A stretch of 61,214 bases of DNA. Origin: Armatimonadota bacterium (GTDB lineage Bacteria > Armatimonadota > JADLDR01). Shown one piece after another: positions 8,907 through 16,729 of the stretch (position 1 is its first letter; the number at the start of each line of letters is the position of its first letter). Under the pieces are notes generated by a model. It was given only the letters and a program-made list of their open reading frames with translations. It was not told the origin of the DNA and did not search any database. Where the stretch lies: NCBI GenBank assembly GCA_020846535.1, contig JADLDR010000078.1, positions 1 through 61,214 on the forward strand, read 5' to 3'. Position numbers and translations under genes: made by a program.

Positions 8907-10187
8907 ATGACCCGAGTAACCGTCTGCAATCCCTTATGCCGGACACCCCTTTCGCTCATTATCGATGATTCCTGCCCGGTGATCAATCTGACCTACTACT
9001 GGATCACGCAGCGGCATGAGTGGAAGGCCAAATACCACCCCGGAACGCCGCCCGACGCCTGGGAGGGAGACCCGGACAAAATCGCCTCTCTTCCCCGCAC
9101 TATCCCCGCCGATTTCGCCCGGAAGTGGGGCGAGTGGTGCGGGGAGAACGGGATCAAGGGAAAGTTCAGCTTCATCCCCTTCCCGGCGGGCGTCGGGAGG
9201 GTGGACCAGGGGTTCAAGGACTACCCGGCTGTCGATATGGAGCGGTGGATGAAGGTGACCAAAGAGATCATCTGGCCCAATTTCGACCTGACCCCGGAGA
9301 TGCTGACCCATACCCGCGTGGTGGACCTGAAAACCTGGCAGTTGACCGATCTCTGGGAACAGGGTGAATGGGTAGACCCGCCCGTGGAGCTGCTGACTGC
9401 TTATATCACCGCCGCCATGCAGCTTCTAAAAAACGCAGGCATCCCCTGCGAGGGCGTGACCAGTCCCGGCGCGTTCGGGGGAAAGAAGGAGGAAGCCCAC
9501 GCCCGCGCCACCCTGGAAGCGGCCCTGGCCGTCAACGACAATCCCCGCCCCTTCTACTTTTTGCGGATGACCCGCGGGGAGGAAATGCCGGAAATTCCCA
9601 TCTGGCACGCGCAGAAGGAGAAAGGGATCGCTATCGCCAGCATCTTCGGGTGTGCGGGCGACTGGTTCGGCAGTTGGACGGGCTACGACGCAGGCGACCC
9701 CGACCTCTTCATCACCGAGGATTTGCAGGGAGGGCGGTTGCCACAGGTGCTGGCCCAGGAGGCCCCTTGCGTCCTGGTCGGCCACTGGCCCGGCTTCTAT
9801 TTCGGAGGGGAGGAGGTCGGCCTGAATGTGCTGAAAGAGGTCAAGCGCAGGCTGGACGCCTACGACCCGGACGGCACGAAAACGCTCTGGATGAAAAACA
9901 GCGAAATCGGCCACTACTGGATGGCAAAAGAGTTGAGCGATATCACGCCCCGCGAAGGGGAAAACGGTGAAGGCGTTGTCGAGGTCAACACCCGCTTTCC
10001 GTCTGAACGATTCACCCTTGCAATGGACGCCCCGGCCCGGTTTGTCCGGGTGAATGGCGCTGAACTGAAACCGGCCCGCTCCCGCCTCGACTTCCGAAGC
10101 GGTGCCTTTATGACCGAAGGCCACCGGACATATATCGCCTTCGACCTGAAGGACGGGAAAACGGAGATAGCCTATCAAAAATCGTAG
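8907..10187 (+). CDS. polysaccharide-deacetylase-like (NodB-fold) hypothetical protein
   Basis: The 426-residue cytoplasmic protein opens with PLSLIIDDSCPVINL, reminiscent of the first motif of the NodB/carbohydrate esterase 4 (beta/alpha)7 fold with its Asp pair. It continues with long conserved segments typical of uncharacterised deacetylase-like proteins. Classical CE4 motifs 2-5 are not obvious, so catalysis is uncertain. The C-terminal 80 residues look like a small beta domain. ATG 8907 follows GCGGAGG at 6-7 nt. The frame stays open for 37 more codons upstream, but that stretch overlaps an intergenic hairpin (GGGCGAAC...GTTCGCCC) and has no ribosome site. Confidence 0.55.
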   Translation: MTRVTVCNPLCRTPLSLIIDDSCPVINLTYYWITQRHEWKAKYHPGTPPDAWEGDPDKIASLPRTIPADFARKWGEWCGENGIKGKFSFIPFPAGVGRVDQGFKDYPAVDMERWMKVTKEIIWPNFDLTPEMLTHTRVVDLKTWQLTDLWEQGEWVDPPVELLTAYITAAMQLLKNAGIPCEGVTSPGAFGGKKEEAHARATLEAALAVNDNPRPFYFLRMTRGEEMPEIPIWHAQKEKGIAIASIFGCAGDWFGSWTGYDAGDPDLFITEDLQGGRLPQVLAQEAPCVLVGHWPGFYFGGEEVGLNVLKEVKRRLDAYDPDGTKTLWMKNSEIGHYWMAKELSDITPREGENGEGVVEVNTRFPSERFTLAMDAPARFVRVNGAELKPARSRLDFRSGAFMTEGHRTYIAFDLKDGKTEIAYQKS

Positions 10188-10246
10188 GGGCGCACCGATG
10201 TGCGCGCCCTTTCAAAAGGGGCAGACACGCAGGTCTGCCCCTGCCC

Positions 10247-10468
10247 TCAGAAAATTGCACCGGAAACAGAGGGGTCGTCTTTGGACGGTTCCCGCCGATG
10301 ATGCTCCGGACAGAGCGCCATCGCTTCGATAAGCGCCCGCACCACCGCCGAATCGCTCCCTGGCCGAACCGGGACGCCGCCGCTCTTTGGCCCGCACGCA
10401 AGGCTGACAGGCTCCACATCCGGGCTGTCTGCCTTGATAGATGAAAGAATCTCTCTCAGGGCGGTCAT
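10247..10468 (-). CDS. 73-residue hypothetical protein
   Basis: This is a small gene of unknown function. Three things argue that it is real: AAAGGAG ends 6 nt before ATG 10468, a consensus promoter lies upstream, and the N-terminus (MTALREILSSIKADSP) looks like an ordinary amphipathic helix. The C-terminus contains CPEHHRREPSK, a possible weak metal-binding Cys/His patch, but this is speculative. There is no signal peptide or membrane segment. It is convergent with the deacetylase-like gene. The short gap between them holds two hairpins (GGGGCGCAC...GTGCGCGCCC and GGGGCAGAC...GTCTGCCCC). Confidence 0.6.
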   Translation of the reverse strand: MTALREILSSIKADSPDVEPVSLACGPKSGGVPVRPGSDSAVVRALIEAMALCPEHHRREPSKDDPSVSGAIF

Positions 10469-10541
10469 GCTCTGCTCCTTTCTCCGCTGTGACGATTCAT
10501 TCGCAAACCGGCTCTCGCAACAGAAAGGCTTTCATGACCTT

Positions 10542-10570
10542 ATTATAGCACAATGCGCCTAGAAAATCAA
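10542..10570 (-). promoter_or_regulatory. sigma-70-type promoter for the 73-residue gene
   Basis: On the minus strand TTGATT (10570-10565) and TATAAT (10547-10542) are 17 nt apart. The predicted start is near 10535, leaving a leader of about 67 nt before ATG 10468. The dnaA promoter in this window has the same -35, spacer and -10. Confidence 0.75.
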
Positions 10571-10587
10571 ACATTTGTTCTATATAA

Positions 10588-10706
10588 TTTTTCGCCACCG
10601 ATGAATACGGATAAAAGCAGGATGGACACCGATGATTTTCAATCTGTATTCATCTGTATTCATCCGTATTCATCCGCTCTGATCGGTGTGCATCGATGGC
10701 GAAAAA
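10588..10706. repeat. imperfect palindromic intergenic repeat
   Basis: The outer arms TTTTTCGCCACCGATGAATAC and GCATCGATGGCGAAAAA are inverted complements. The inner part holds near-tandem units ATCTGTATTC, ATCCGTATTC and ATCCGCTCTG. The layout matches a family of bacterial intergenic repeats built from CCGATGAATACGGAT-type words. It lies between the 73-residue gene's promoter and the Uma2 pseudogene. It contains no gene. Confidence 0.6.
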
Positions 10707-10824
10707 GAGGCCCTCCACACATCCTATTTTTTCTGCAAAAATAGCGTCATCTCGATTACGGTAGGAGATGCTTGCGGCTCTGTTGAAATATTTATTGGAT
10801 TTCTTGAACGGCGAGGTGATCCCG

Positions 10825-11429
10825 ATGGCGCGCAGCGCAACCGTATGGACAGCATGGCCCGGGGCTATATCCTATGTGGAGTTCCTCGACGGGCCGGGAG
10901 AGAATCGGCATGTCGAATGGGTCAACGGAGAGGTGATCGAATTGCCCCCGGTTACGGCGGAGCGCAATCGCATCGGTCGGTTTCTTGTCGTTATTCTCAA
11001 CACATACATTGAAAATAACCGCTCAGGAGCCTTGTTCTACGAGCCTTTTCAGATGAAAACCGGTCCCGGGCTGCCGGGCCGGTCGCCTGATGTTATGTTT
11101 CTAGCCAGGGAACATCTTTTCCGCCAGAAGCGAACGCACCTGCAAGGCCCTGCCGGCCTTGCAGGTGCGTTCGTCAGCCCGGGCAGCGCCGAGCAGGACG
11201 CCATCGTGAAATTTAGGGAATACGAGCAGGGGGCATCCGCGAGTACTGGTTGATCGACCCGCAGCAAAAAGAGGCTCGCTTTTTCAAACTGTCCGAAGAG
11301 GGCCGTTATAGCCCGGCCCCCATCGAAGAAGGCATCTTCCGCAGCCAGATTCTGGAAGGCTTCTGGCTGAAAATCGGATGGCTCTGGCAGGATCCGCCTC
11401 CGCCTCTGCTCGCCGTCCTGAAGGAATGA
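10825..11429 (+). pseudogene. Uma2-family (DUF820) endonuclease-like gene, inactivated
   Basis: The N-terminal frame (RHVEWVNGEVIELPP, then RSPDVMFLAREHL with the PD of the PD-(D/E)XK nuclease core) matches Uma2 proteins, as does the C-terminal frame (GIREYWLIDPQQKEARFF to LLAVLKE). Two lesions separate them. The run of five G at 11229-11233 is one base short: six would join EYEQG to GIREYW. Also, a perfect 19-bp palindrome (11131-11173) has replaced the usual PADLVVEVVSPES with PAGLAGAFVSPGS, losing the core Glu. ATG 10825 follows GAGGTGAT. The stop codon lies within the rluD ribosome-binding region. Confidence 0.8.
11131..11173. repeat. perfect 19-bp palindrome inside coding sequence
   Basis: Arms 11131-11149 and 11155-11173 are exact inverted complements around the 5-nt loop CTGCC. 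The right arm covers the codons where Uma2 proteins carry their conserved Glu. See the Uma2 entry. Confidence 0.95.
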
Positions 11430-11441
11430 GGAGTTCTATAG

Positions 11442-12437
11442 ATGCATCCGGCGGTATCGGAGATCGAGGTGTCTCAGCAGGAGGCGGGCAGGCGGCTCGA
11501 TGCCTTTGTCGCTGCCCAGATACCGGAACTGTCGCGCTCCGCTGCGGAGCGCCTGGTAGCATCGGGTCATATCCTGATCGGCGGCCGCCCGGCGAAACCT
11601 TCCTACAAGGTGCGTCCCGGGGAGCGCGTTACGGTCAGCGTTCCCCCGCCCGAACCGACCGAGATCCTGCCGGAAGCCATTCCCCTCGATATTCTTTACG
11701 AGGACAGCGATCTTGTGGTGATCAACAAGCCCCGGGGGATGGTGGTTCATCCTGCCGCCGGGGCGCATTCGGGAACCCTGGTGAACGCCGTTCTGGCCCA
11801 CTGCGACGATCTTTCCGGTATCGGGGGCGAAGAACGGCCCGGCATCGTCCACAGGCTCGATAAGGACACCTCCGGGGTGATGGTGGTCGCCAAATCGGAC
11901 CGGGCGCATCGGGATCTGGCCCGGCAGATTCAGGCCCGGTCCGCCAAAAGGCGCTATCACGCCCTCCTCTGGGGCGACCCGGCTTTCGAAACCCGGACGG
12001 TGGAAGCCGCTATCGGGCGGCATCCGGTGGACCGCAAGAAGATGGCCGTTCTCCCGGAGTTGGGCCGCCTGCGCTCCCGCCCGGCCCTGACAGAGATTCG
12101 AATACTGGAGCGTTTCGGCGACATGGCGCTGGCGGAAGCCCGCCTCCAGACCGGCAGGACGCATCAGATCAGGGTGCATACCGCCCACATCGGCCATCCG
12201 GTGGTCGGCGACCCGGTTTACGGCGGGGCGCGGGAAATCCGGGGGCCGGGGCGCAGGAACAGGGGGTGGCTGGCCCGCCTCCTCCAGCGATTGAGCGCCC
12301 TGGAGGGCCAGATGCTTCACGCCCACACCCTCACCTTCTTTCACCCGGTGACAGGAGAGGAGATGTCTTTCTCCGCCCCCATGCCGGAGGACATGGCCTC
12401 CCTGCTCCGCCTGCTGCGAGAAGGGGCCGATCTTTAA
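11442..12437 (+). CDS. rluD: RluD-type 23S rRNA pseudouridine synthase
   Basis: It isomerises uridine to pseudouridine in structured RNA, by family most likely in 23S rRNA. The 331-residue protein has an N-terminal S4 RNA-binding domain (about residues 18-75, RRLDAFVAAQ). It is followed by the RluA-family catalytic domain with HRLDKDTSGV at 137-146, where D140 is the catalytic Asp. RTHQIRVH and GDPVYGG are also present. GAGGAG precedes ATG 11442. The gene is first in a tight same-strand run with recO, an asparaginase-like gene and a histidine kinase. The exact RNA target (RluD, RluC or a relative) cannot be read from the sequence. Confidence 0.88.
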   Translation: MHPAVSEIEVSQQEAGRRLDAFVAAQIPELSRSAAERLVASGHILIGGRPAKPSYKVRPGERVTVSVPPPEPTEILPEAIPLDILYEDSDLVVINKPRGMVVHPAAGAHSGTLVNAVLAHCDDLSGIGGEERPGIVHRLDKDTSGVMVVAKSDRAHRDLARQIQARSAKRRYHALLWGDPAFETRTVEAAIGRHPVDRKKMAVLPELGRLRSRPALTEIRILERFGDMALAEARLQTGRTHQIRVHTAHIGHPVVGDPVYGGAREIRGPGRRNRGWLARLLQRLSALEGQMLHAHTLTFFHPVTGEEMSFSAPMPEDMASLLRLLREGADL

Positions 12438-12452
12438 GGATATAAAGATAGA

Positions 12453-13211
12453 ATGCCTGTCTATAAAGTTTCCGCCATCGTCCTCCGGCGACGGAACCTG
12501 GGGGAAGCCGATAAGATCGTGACCTACCTGGCCCGCGAGCGGGGCAAGCTCAGCATCGTGGCGAAGGGGTCGCGCAAGCCGACAAGCCGCCTGGCGGCGG
12601 CCACGGAGCTTTTCGTCTACTGCCGCCTGGTGGCCGCCACAGGCCGGAACCTGGATGTCCTCACCCAGAGCGAAACCCGGCATCCGTTTCTGGGCCTGCG
12701 GGAAGACCTGAACCGCTTCGCCCATGCCGCTTACCTGTCCGAAATCGTCGACAGGGCGGTGGAGGAACACGACCCGCACCCCGACCTCTTCGATCTCCTG
12801 CTGGCCGCCTTCTACCAGATGGAATCTGGGCGCGATCCCGAACTGGTCTCTCCGACCTTTATCGTTCAAGCCGCCTCCCTGCTGGGCTATCAGCCCGAAC
12901 TCGAAACATGCGTGCGCTGCGCCCGCCCTCTGGAAGAGCCGCAACTGGGCTTCAGCCCCACGCTGGGAGGGCTGCTCTGCTCTGCCTGCTCGCAGGCGGC
13001 CCCGGATATCCTGCCTTTCTCGCAGGGCGCGCGGGTCGTGCTGCGGCAGCTCCGCACCGCCGAAACCGCCGATCTCGACCGGCTGCGCCCGCCCCGGAAC
13101 ATCCGGCGGCAGATTCAGGAAGCGATGGAGGCTCACCTGAAGCACCACCTCTCCACCGGCCTGAAAAGCACGGATTTTTTGCACCGGCCCAGGCCCGTCG
13201 CGCAGGAATAA
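12453..13211 (+). CDS. recO: DNA repair protein RecO
   Basis: RecO helps load RecA on SSB-coated single-stranded DNA in the RecFOR pathway. The 252-residue product begins with the OB-fold domain (MPVYKVSAIVLRRRNLGEAD). It continues with the helical domain carrying a four-cysteine zinc finger: C153-x2-C156 and C176-x2-C179. This is the zinc-bearing RecO type found in many phyla but not in E. coli. It lies 15 bp after rluD and 51 bp before the asparaginase-like gene, in the same direction. No recF or recR is in the window. Confidence 0.92.
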   Translation: MPVYKVSAIVLRRRNLGEADKIVTYLARERGKLSIVAKGSRKPTSRLAAATELFVYCRLVAATGRNLDVLTQSETRHPFLGLREDLNRFAHAAYLSEIVDRAVEEHDPHPDLFDLLLAAFYQMESGRDPELVSPTFIVQAASLLGYQPELETCVRCARPLEEPQLGFSPTLGGLLCSACSQAAPDILPFSQGARVVLRQLRTAETADLDRLRPPRNIRRQIQEAMEAHLKHHLSTGLKSTDFLHRPRPVAQE

Positions 13212-13262
13212 TGCCTTTCACAGCCAATACGTCTTCATCAAACAATCGGAGGAGCGTCTTAT

Positions 13263-14138
13263 ATGTCCATTCGTCCTGTGATTATCTCGACCTGGCCTTT
13301 CGGCCTCGCCGCCAACGAGGCGGCGGCGGCGGCGCTCGCATCGGGCGGGAACTGCCTGGATGCCGTGGAAAAGGGCATCAATGTGGCGGAAGACGACCCG
13401 GAGGTGACCAGCGTCGGATTCGGCGGGCTGCCCAACGCCCAGGGGATCGTGGAGGTCGATGCGGCGGTTATGTACGGGCCGACTCACGGCGCGGGCAGCG
13501 TGGCGGGCGTCCGCGGCCTCAAGAACCCGATCTCCCTGGCTCGCAAGGTGATGCAACATTCCCGGCATGTCATGCTGGTGGGAGAGGGAGCGCGAGAATT
13601 CGCCCTCCGGCACGGCTTCCCCTTCACCGAGATGCTGACCGAACCGGCTCGCGCCAAATGGATTCAGTGGCTCCTCAAAACCTATCCCCTGCCTCCCGGC
13701 AAAACCCACGACACCATCGGCATGGTGGCCCTCGACGCCAGCGGCGATCTCGCGGTCGGCTGCTCGACCAGCGGCTATGCCTGGAAAGAGCCGGGCCGGG
13801 TGGGAGATTCGCCCTTGATCGGCTCCGGCCTCTATGTGGATAACGAGGTCGGGGGCGCGGCGGCGACCGGCCTCGGGGAATCGATCCTCAAATACTGCCT
13901 GAGCTTCCTGGTGGTCGAGGGAATGCGGCAGGGCCTTTCCCCACAGACCGCCTGCGAAGCCGCCCTCCGCCGGATGAAAAGCCGTGAAGCCGAATATCCG
14001 GATGCCTGGGCGGGCCTGGTGGCCCTGAACAAAGCGGGAGAATACGGGGCCGCCTGCTGCGGGCACAGCGATTTCCCCTATGCCCTCCACCGGGGCGGAA
14101 AGAACGAAGTCCTGACCTATTCGCCCCGCCCGGAGTAG
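13263..14138 (+). CDS. N4-(beta-N-acetylglucosaminyl)-L-asparaginase / isoaspartyl peptidase family
   Basis: This is an Ntn-hydrolase that should autocleave before a catalytic Thr. The 291-residue protein has the cleavage motif HDTIGMVALD, placing the nucleophile at T151. It is followed by GCSTSGYAWKEPGRVGDSPLIG and GAAATGLGE, the glycosylasparaginase pattern rather than plant-type EcAIII. The likely substrate is a glycosylated asparagine or another N4-substituted or isoaspartyl residue. No signal peptide is seen, so it should act in the cytoplasm. GGAGGAG precedes ATG 13263. The surrounding operon does not indicate a pathway. Confidence 0.87.
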   Translation: MSIRPVIISTWPFGLAANEAAAAALASGGNCLDAVEKGINVAEDDPEVTSVGFGGLPNAQGIVEVDAAVMYGPTHGAGSVAGVRGLKNPISLARKVMQHSRHVMLVGEGAREFALRHGFPFTEMLTEPARAKWIQWLLKTYPLPPGKTHDTIGMVALDASGDLAVGCSTSGYAWKEPGRVGDSPLIGSGLYVDNEVGGAAATGLGESILKYCLSFLVVEGMRQGLSPQTACEAALRRMKSREAEYPDAWAGLVALNKAGEYGAACCGHSDFPYALHRGGKNEVLTYSPRPE

Positions 14139-14151
14139 CCATCACGCATCT

Positions 14152-15303
14152 ATGAACATGAACCCGGCAGAGCGGCGCATTATCATCGGTCATCTCTGGG
14201 CCTGCCTGGGCTTCCTTTTCGTGTGGCTCCGACTGCCCCACGTCCGGGCGCAGATCGCTCCTTACGGCGGCCTGGTCTGGCTTGTGTTCGCCCTTGCCCT
14301 GGTTTCGGCAGGCTTGCGGAGCTGGTGGCTCCTGAAGGGAAACGGCAAGCCGCTTTATTCCTATCTGTTCGTGGCAGGGGACGCCCTCTTTATCGGCGTG
14401 GGTGTCCGGCTGACCGGGGGCATCCGGAGCGAATTGATCCTCTTCGCCTACCTGCCGCTCCTTTCGGGCGCTCTGGACGCGCACCGATGGGGCTTCCTGC
14501 GGATGGGAAGCCTCATGTTTTTTTCTCTCCTCCTTGCCACCTGGCCCGATGCCTGGACTGCGGAATACGCCGGACAACTGCTGACCAAAGCGTTCTTCCT
14601 CTTCCTGGTCGGGTCGTTCGCCCGGTATCTCGGATTTCTGGAGCAGCAGCGCATCCGGGAGATCGCCGCCTTGAGAGAGGAAATCGCTCTCGCCGAGGAG
14701 CGGAACCGCTTCGCCCGCGAGATCCACGACGGCCTGGGGCACACCCTGGTCGATGCCGTCCTGAGCCTGGAGGTGGCCGGTCGCCTCTTCGAAAAGGAGC
14801 CGGAGGAAACGAAGGCCATCCTCAAGGAACAGGCCGATCTGCTGCGGCAGGGGCTGGATGACGTGCGCCACCTGGTCTTTCATCTGCGCCCTCTGAGCCT
14901 GGAAGCCGAAGGGCTGCTGCCCGCCCTGGAAAAGCACCTCCGCCAGTTCGCGGAACGCTCCGGCGCTCGAACCGAATTCAAAGTGACAGGCAGCCCCGAC
15001 CGCCTCCAGCCCGCCGTCGAGATGGCCCTGGCCCGGATCGTGCAGGAAGCCCTGACCAATGCCGCCAAACACGCCCGGGCGCAGCATATCACCGTCTCTC
15101 TGGAGTTTCAGGAGGACCGCATCGCCTGCTCCATTCGCGACGACGGAGCGGGCTTCGACCCGGCGCAGCTTTCCTCCAAACCGGGCGGCTTCGGCCTGCA
15201 CACCATGCGCGAACGCGCCGAACACCTGGGCGGCAGGCTGGATGTCCGCACCACGCCCGGCCAGGGAACCGAGATATCGGTGCAACTGCCGCGCAACCCC
15301 TGA
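14152..15303 (+). CDS. membrane sensor histidine kinase (HisKA_3/NarL type)
   Basis: The 383-residue protein has four to five membrane segments in residues 12-160, a short linker helix, and a NarX/DesK-type dimerisation domain with phospho-acceptor H192 in REIHDGLGHTL. The HATPase_c domain follows (N-box EALTNAAKHA, then DDGAGFDP and GGFGLHTMRERAEHLGG). There is no recognisable extracellular sensor domain, so the membrane part itself is likely the sensor. It starts 13 bp after the asparaginase-like gene. No response regulator lies next to it or elsewhere in the window, so its partner must be encoded elsewhere. Confidence 0.88.
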   Translation: MNMNPAERRIIIGHLWACLGFLFVWLRLPHVRAQIAPYGGLVWLVFALALVSAGLRSWWLLKGNGKPLYSYLFVAGDALFIGVGVRLTGGIRSELILFAYLPLLSGALDAHRWGFLRMGSLMFFSLLLATWPDAWTAEYAGQLLTKAFFLFLVGSFARYLGFLEQQRIREIAALREEIALAEERNRFAREIHDGLGHTLVDAVLSLEVAGRLFEKEPEETKAILKEQADLLRQGLDDVRHLVFHLRPLSLEAEGLLPALEKHLRQFAERSGARTEFKVTGSPDRLQPAVEMALARIVQEALTNAAKHARAQHITVSLEFQEDRIACSIRDDGAGFDPAQLSSKPGGFGLHTMRERAEHLGGRLDVRTTPGQGTEISVQLPRNP

Positions 15304-15336
15304 AAAACGGCCGGTTTGATGTTCGCTCCTATTGGA

Positions 15337-15365
15337 TTGACGGAAAGGGCTTTTTGCGATATACT
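15337..15365 (+). promoter_or_regulatory. sigma-70-type promoter
   Basis: TTGACG (15337-15342) and TATACT (15360-15365) are 17 nt apart. They lie just after the histidine kinase stop, with a predicted start near 15372, about 37 nt before ATG 15409. The zinc-ribbon gene can therefore be transcribed independently. Confidence 0.7.
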
Positions 15366-15408
15366 GTGAGTAAGCATAGATATCGGGCGCAGAAGGATGG
15401 TGTTGGCA

Positions 15409-15861
15409 ATGAAAGCCTGCCGTCAGTGCGGGCAACTGCTGGACATCCGGGCCACCCCTGACAGGGGAGGCGTTCTCCGCCGCCTGCCGGGAACCGCTGC
15501 CCGGAGATGGGGCTATGTCTGCCCCTCCTGTCAAGCCGTTGAGGATGCCCGGCATATAGGCGTTTGCTATGCCTGCCGCTTACCTTTAGACCTCGATGAC
15601 CTCCACACCCTGGATTGGCCCCAGGGATCCACCATCCGCATCATCCGCCGGTGGGATTTCGAGGAAGGGGTGGTGGCCTCCGCCGCCGACTATTACCACC
15701 TGGAATGCTATAACCACCTGCCGTCCCAGCCGCTGGACGCTCCCTACCCGGAAGCGCCTTTTCCTCTGAGCCTGATGCTGGTCTCCATGACCTCTCTGGG
15801 GTTCTTCTTTTTCTCCGGCAACCTGATCCGATGGATCATATGGAGAACGACCCTGCCTTAA
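15409..15861 (+). CDS. zinc-ribbon protein with C-terminal membrane anchor
   Basis: This protein of about 150 residues is of unknown function. It has four Cys pairs or Cys/His groups: CRQC at the N-terminus, then CPSC, CYAC and HLEC, suggesting two zinc-binding sites. It ends in one hydrophobic segment (SLMLVSMTSLGFFFFSG), so it looks like a tail-anchored protein with a cytosolic zinc ribbon. ATG 15409 gives better spacing to AGAAGGA than the in-frame ATG at 15397. It has its own promoter. Its end overlaps the convergent creatininase gene by 4 bp. No similarity to a named family was recognised. Confidence 0.65.
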   Translation: MKACRQCGQLLDIRATPDRGGVLRRLPGTAARRWGYVCPSCQAVEDARHIGVCYACRLPLDLDDLHTLDWPQGSTIRIIRRWDFEEGVVASAADYYHLECYNHLPSQPLDAPYPEAPFPLSLMLVSMTSLGFFFFSGNLIRWIIWRTTLP

Positions 15862-16712
15862 TCCAGGACAGGCAGTTCGGGCATTTCTGGCCTGACCGCC
15901 CGGTGGTCCACCCTGACCCCTTTCGACATCCCCCTGAACTCCCGGATGAAATCTACCAGGTTCTGCGCCGCCCCCTCGACGATGGCTTTCCCCTTTTCTT
16001 TGGTGGCGAGCGTCGGCGCTCCGGAAACCCCGTTGGGCGTCGCCGTGCTGGCCCAGAGAACCACCTTCATCGGCTTCCAGCCTTTGGTCAGGTCGGCCCC
16101 GACGAATCGAGATCCGACGCCCCCGGAAGCCCCTCCGAAGTGGTCCTCCGCCTTCTCCATCTTGACTTTGCTTTCGTCCAGATAGAGATAGGCGGAGGTT
16201 TCCAGCTCGCAGGCATGGCCCGCGCCGCCATAGCCCGTTTCCCGCACCGCCTCGAACGCCTCGACAGCCAGATTGATCCACAAAGTAGAGGCGACAATCG
16301 CATCGGTTTCCAGGGTGGCGCGGCGGGCGATGAATTCGCACAGATGCTCGTTGGAGCCGTGCCCGTCGATGATGACGATGCGGTCAAAACCCGAATGGAC
16401 GACGCTTTTGCACACATCCAGGCAATATTCGATGAAATGCTCATAGGTGACATGGATCGTGCCGGGGAAATCGAGGCCGTGTTCGTTGTAGCCGTAGGGG
16501 ATGGTGGGCATCACCAGCGTCTCCCGCGGGGCCAGATGCGCCGCGGCGACGCACACGCTGCGAGCCAGGAAATTATCCACATCCAGCGGCAGGTGCGGCC
16601 CGTGCTGCTCCGTGCTGCCGATAGGCAGCAAAACGACTTTCCCGGCTTGGGCTGCCTCGTTGATCTCCGGCCAGGTCAGGTCTTCATAGAAAACGGTATC
16701 CAGAGAGTCCAT
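15858..16712 (-). CDS. creatininase-family amidohydrolase
   Basis: This is a metal-dependent hydrolase of the creatininase/FAPy-deformylase fold. Residues 32-46 (GSTEQHGPHLPLDVD) carry the expected Glu, His and Asp ligands. DGHGSNEHL, and then GHACELETS with His and Glu, complete the site. Substrates in the family vary (creatinine, formamidopyrimidines, mycofactocin peptide), and nothing here fixes one. ATG 16712 is chosen because AAAGGAG is 8 nt upstream; the frame is open to TTG 16718. It is downstream of the mandelate-racemase-like gene on the same strand with a 17-bp gap, so the two are probably co-transcribed. Confidence 0.85.
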   Translation of the reverse strand: MDSLDTVFYEDLTWPEINEAAQAGKVVLLPIGSTEQHGPHLPLDVDNFLARSVCVAAAHLAPRETLVMPTIPYGYNEHGLDFPGTIHVTYEHFIEYCLDVCKSVVHSGFDRIVIIDGHGSNEHLCEFIARRATLETDAIVASTLWINLAVEAFEAVRETGYGGAGHACELETSAYLYLDESKVKMEKAEDHFGGASGGVGSRFVGADLTKGWKPMKVVLWASTATPNGVSGAPTLATKEKGKAIVEGAAQNLVDFIREFRGMSKGVRVDHRAVRPEMPELPVLD

Positions 16713-16729
16713 GATCAAAGCTCCTTTCG

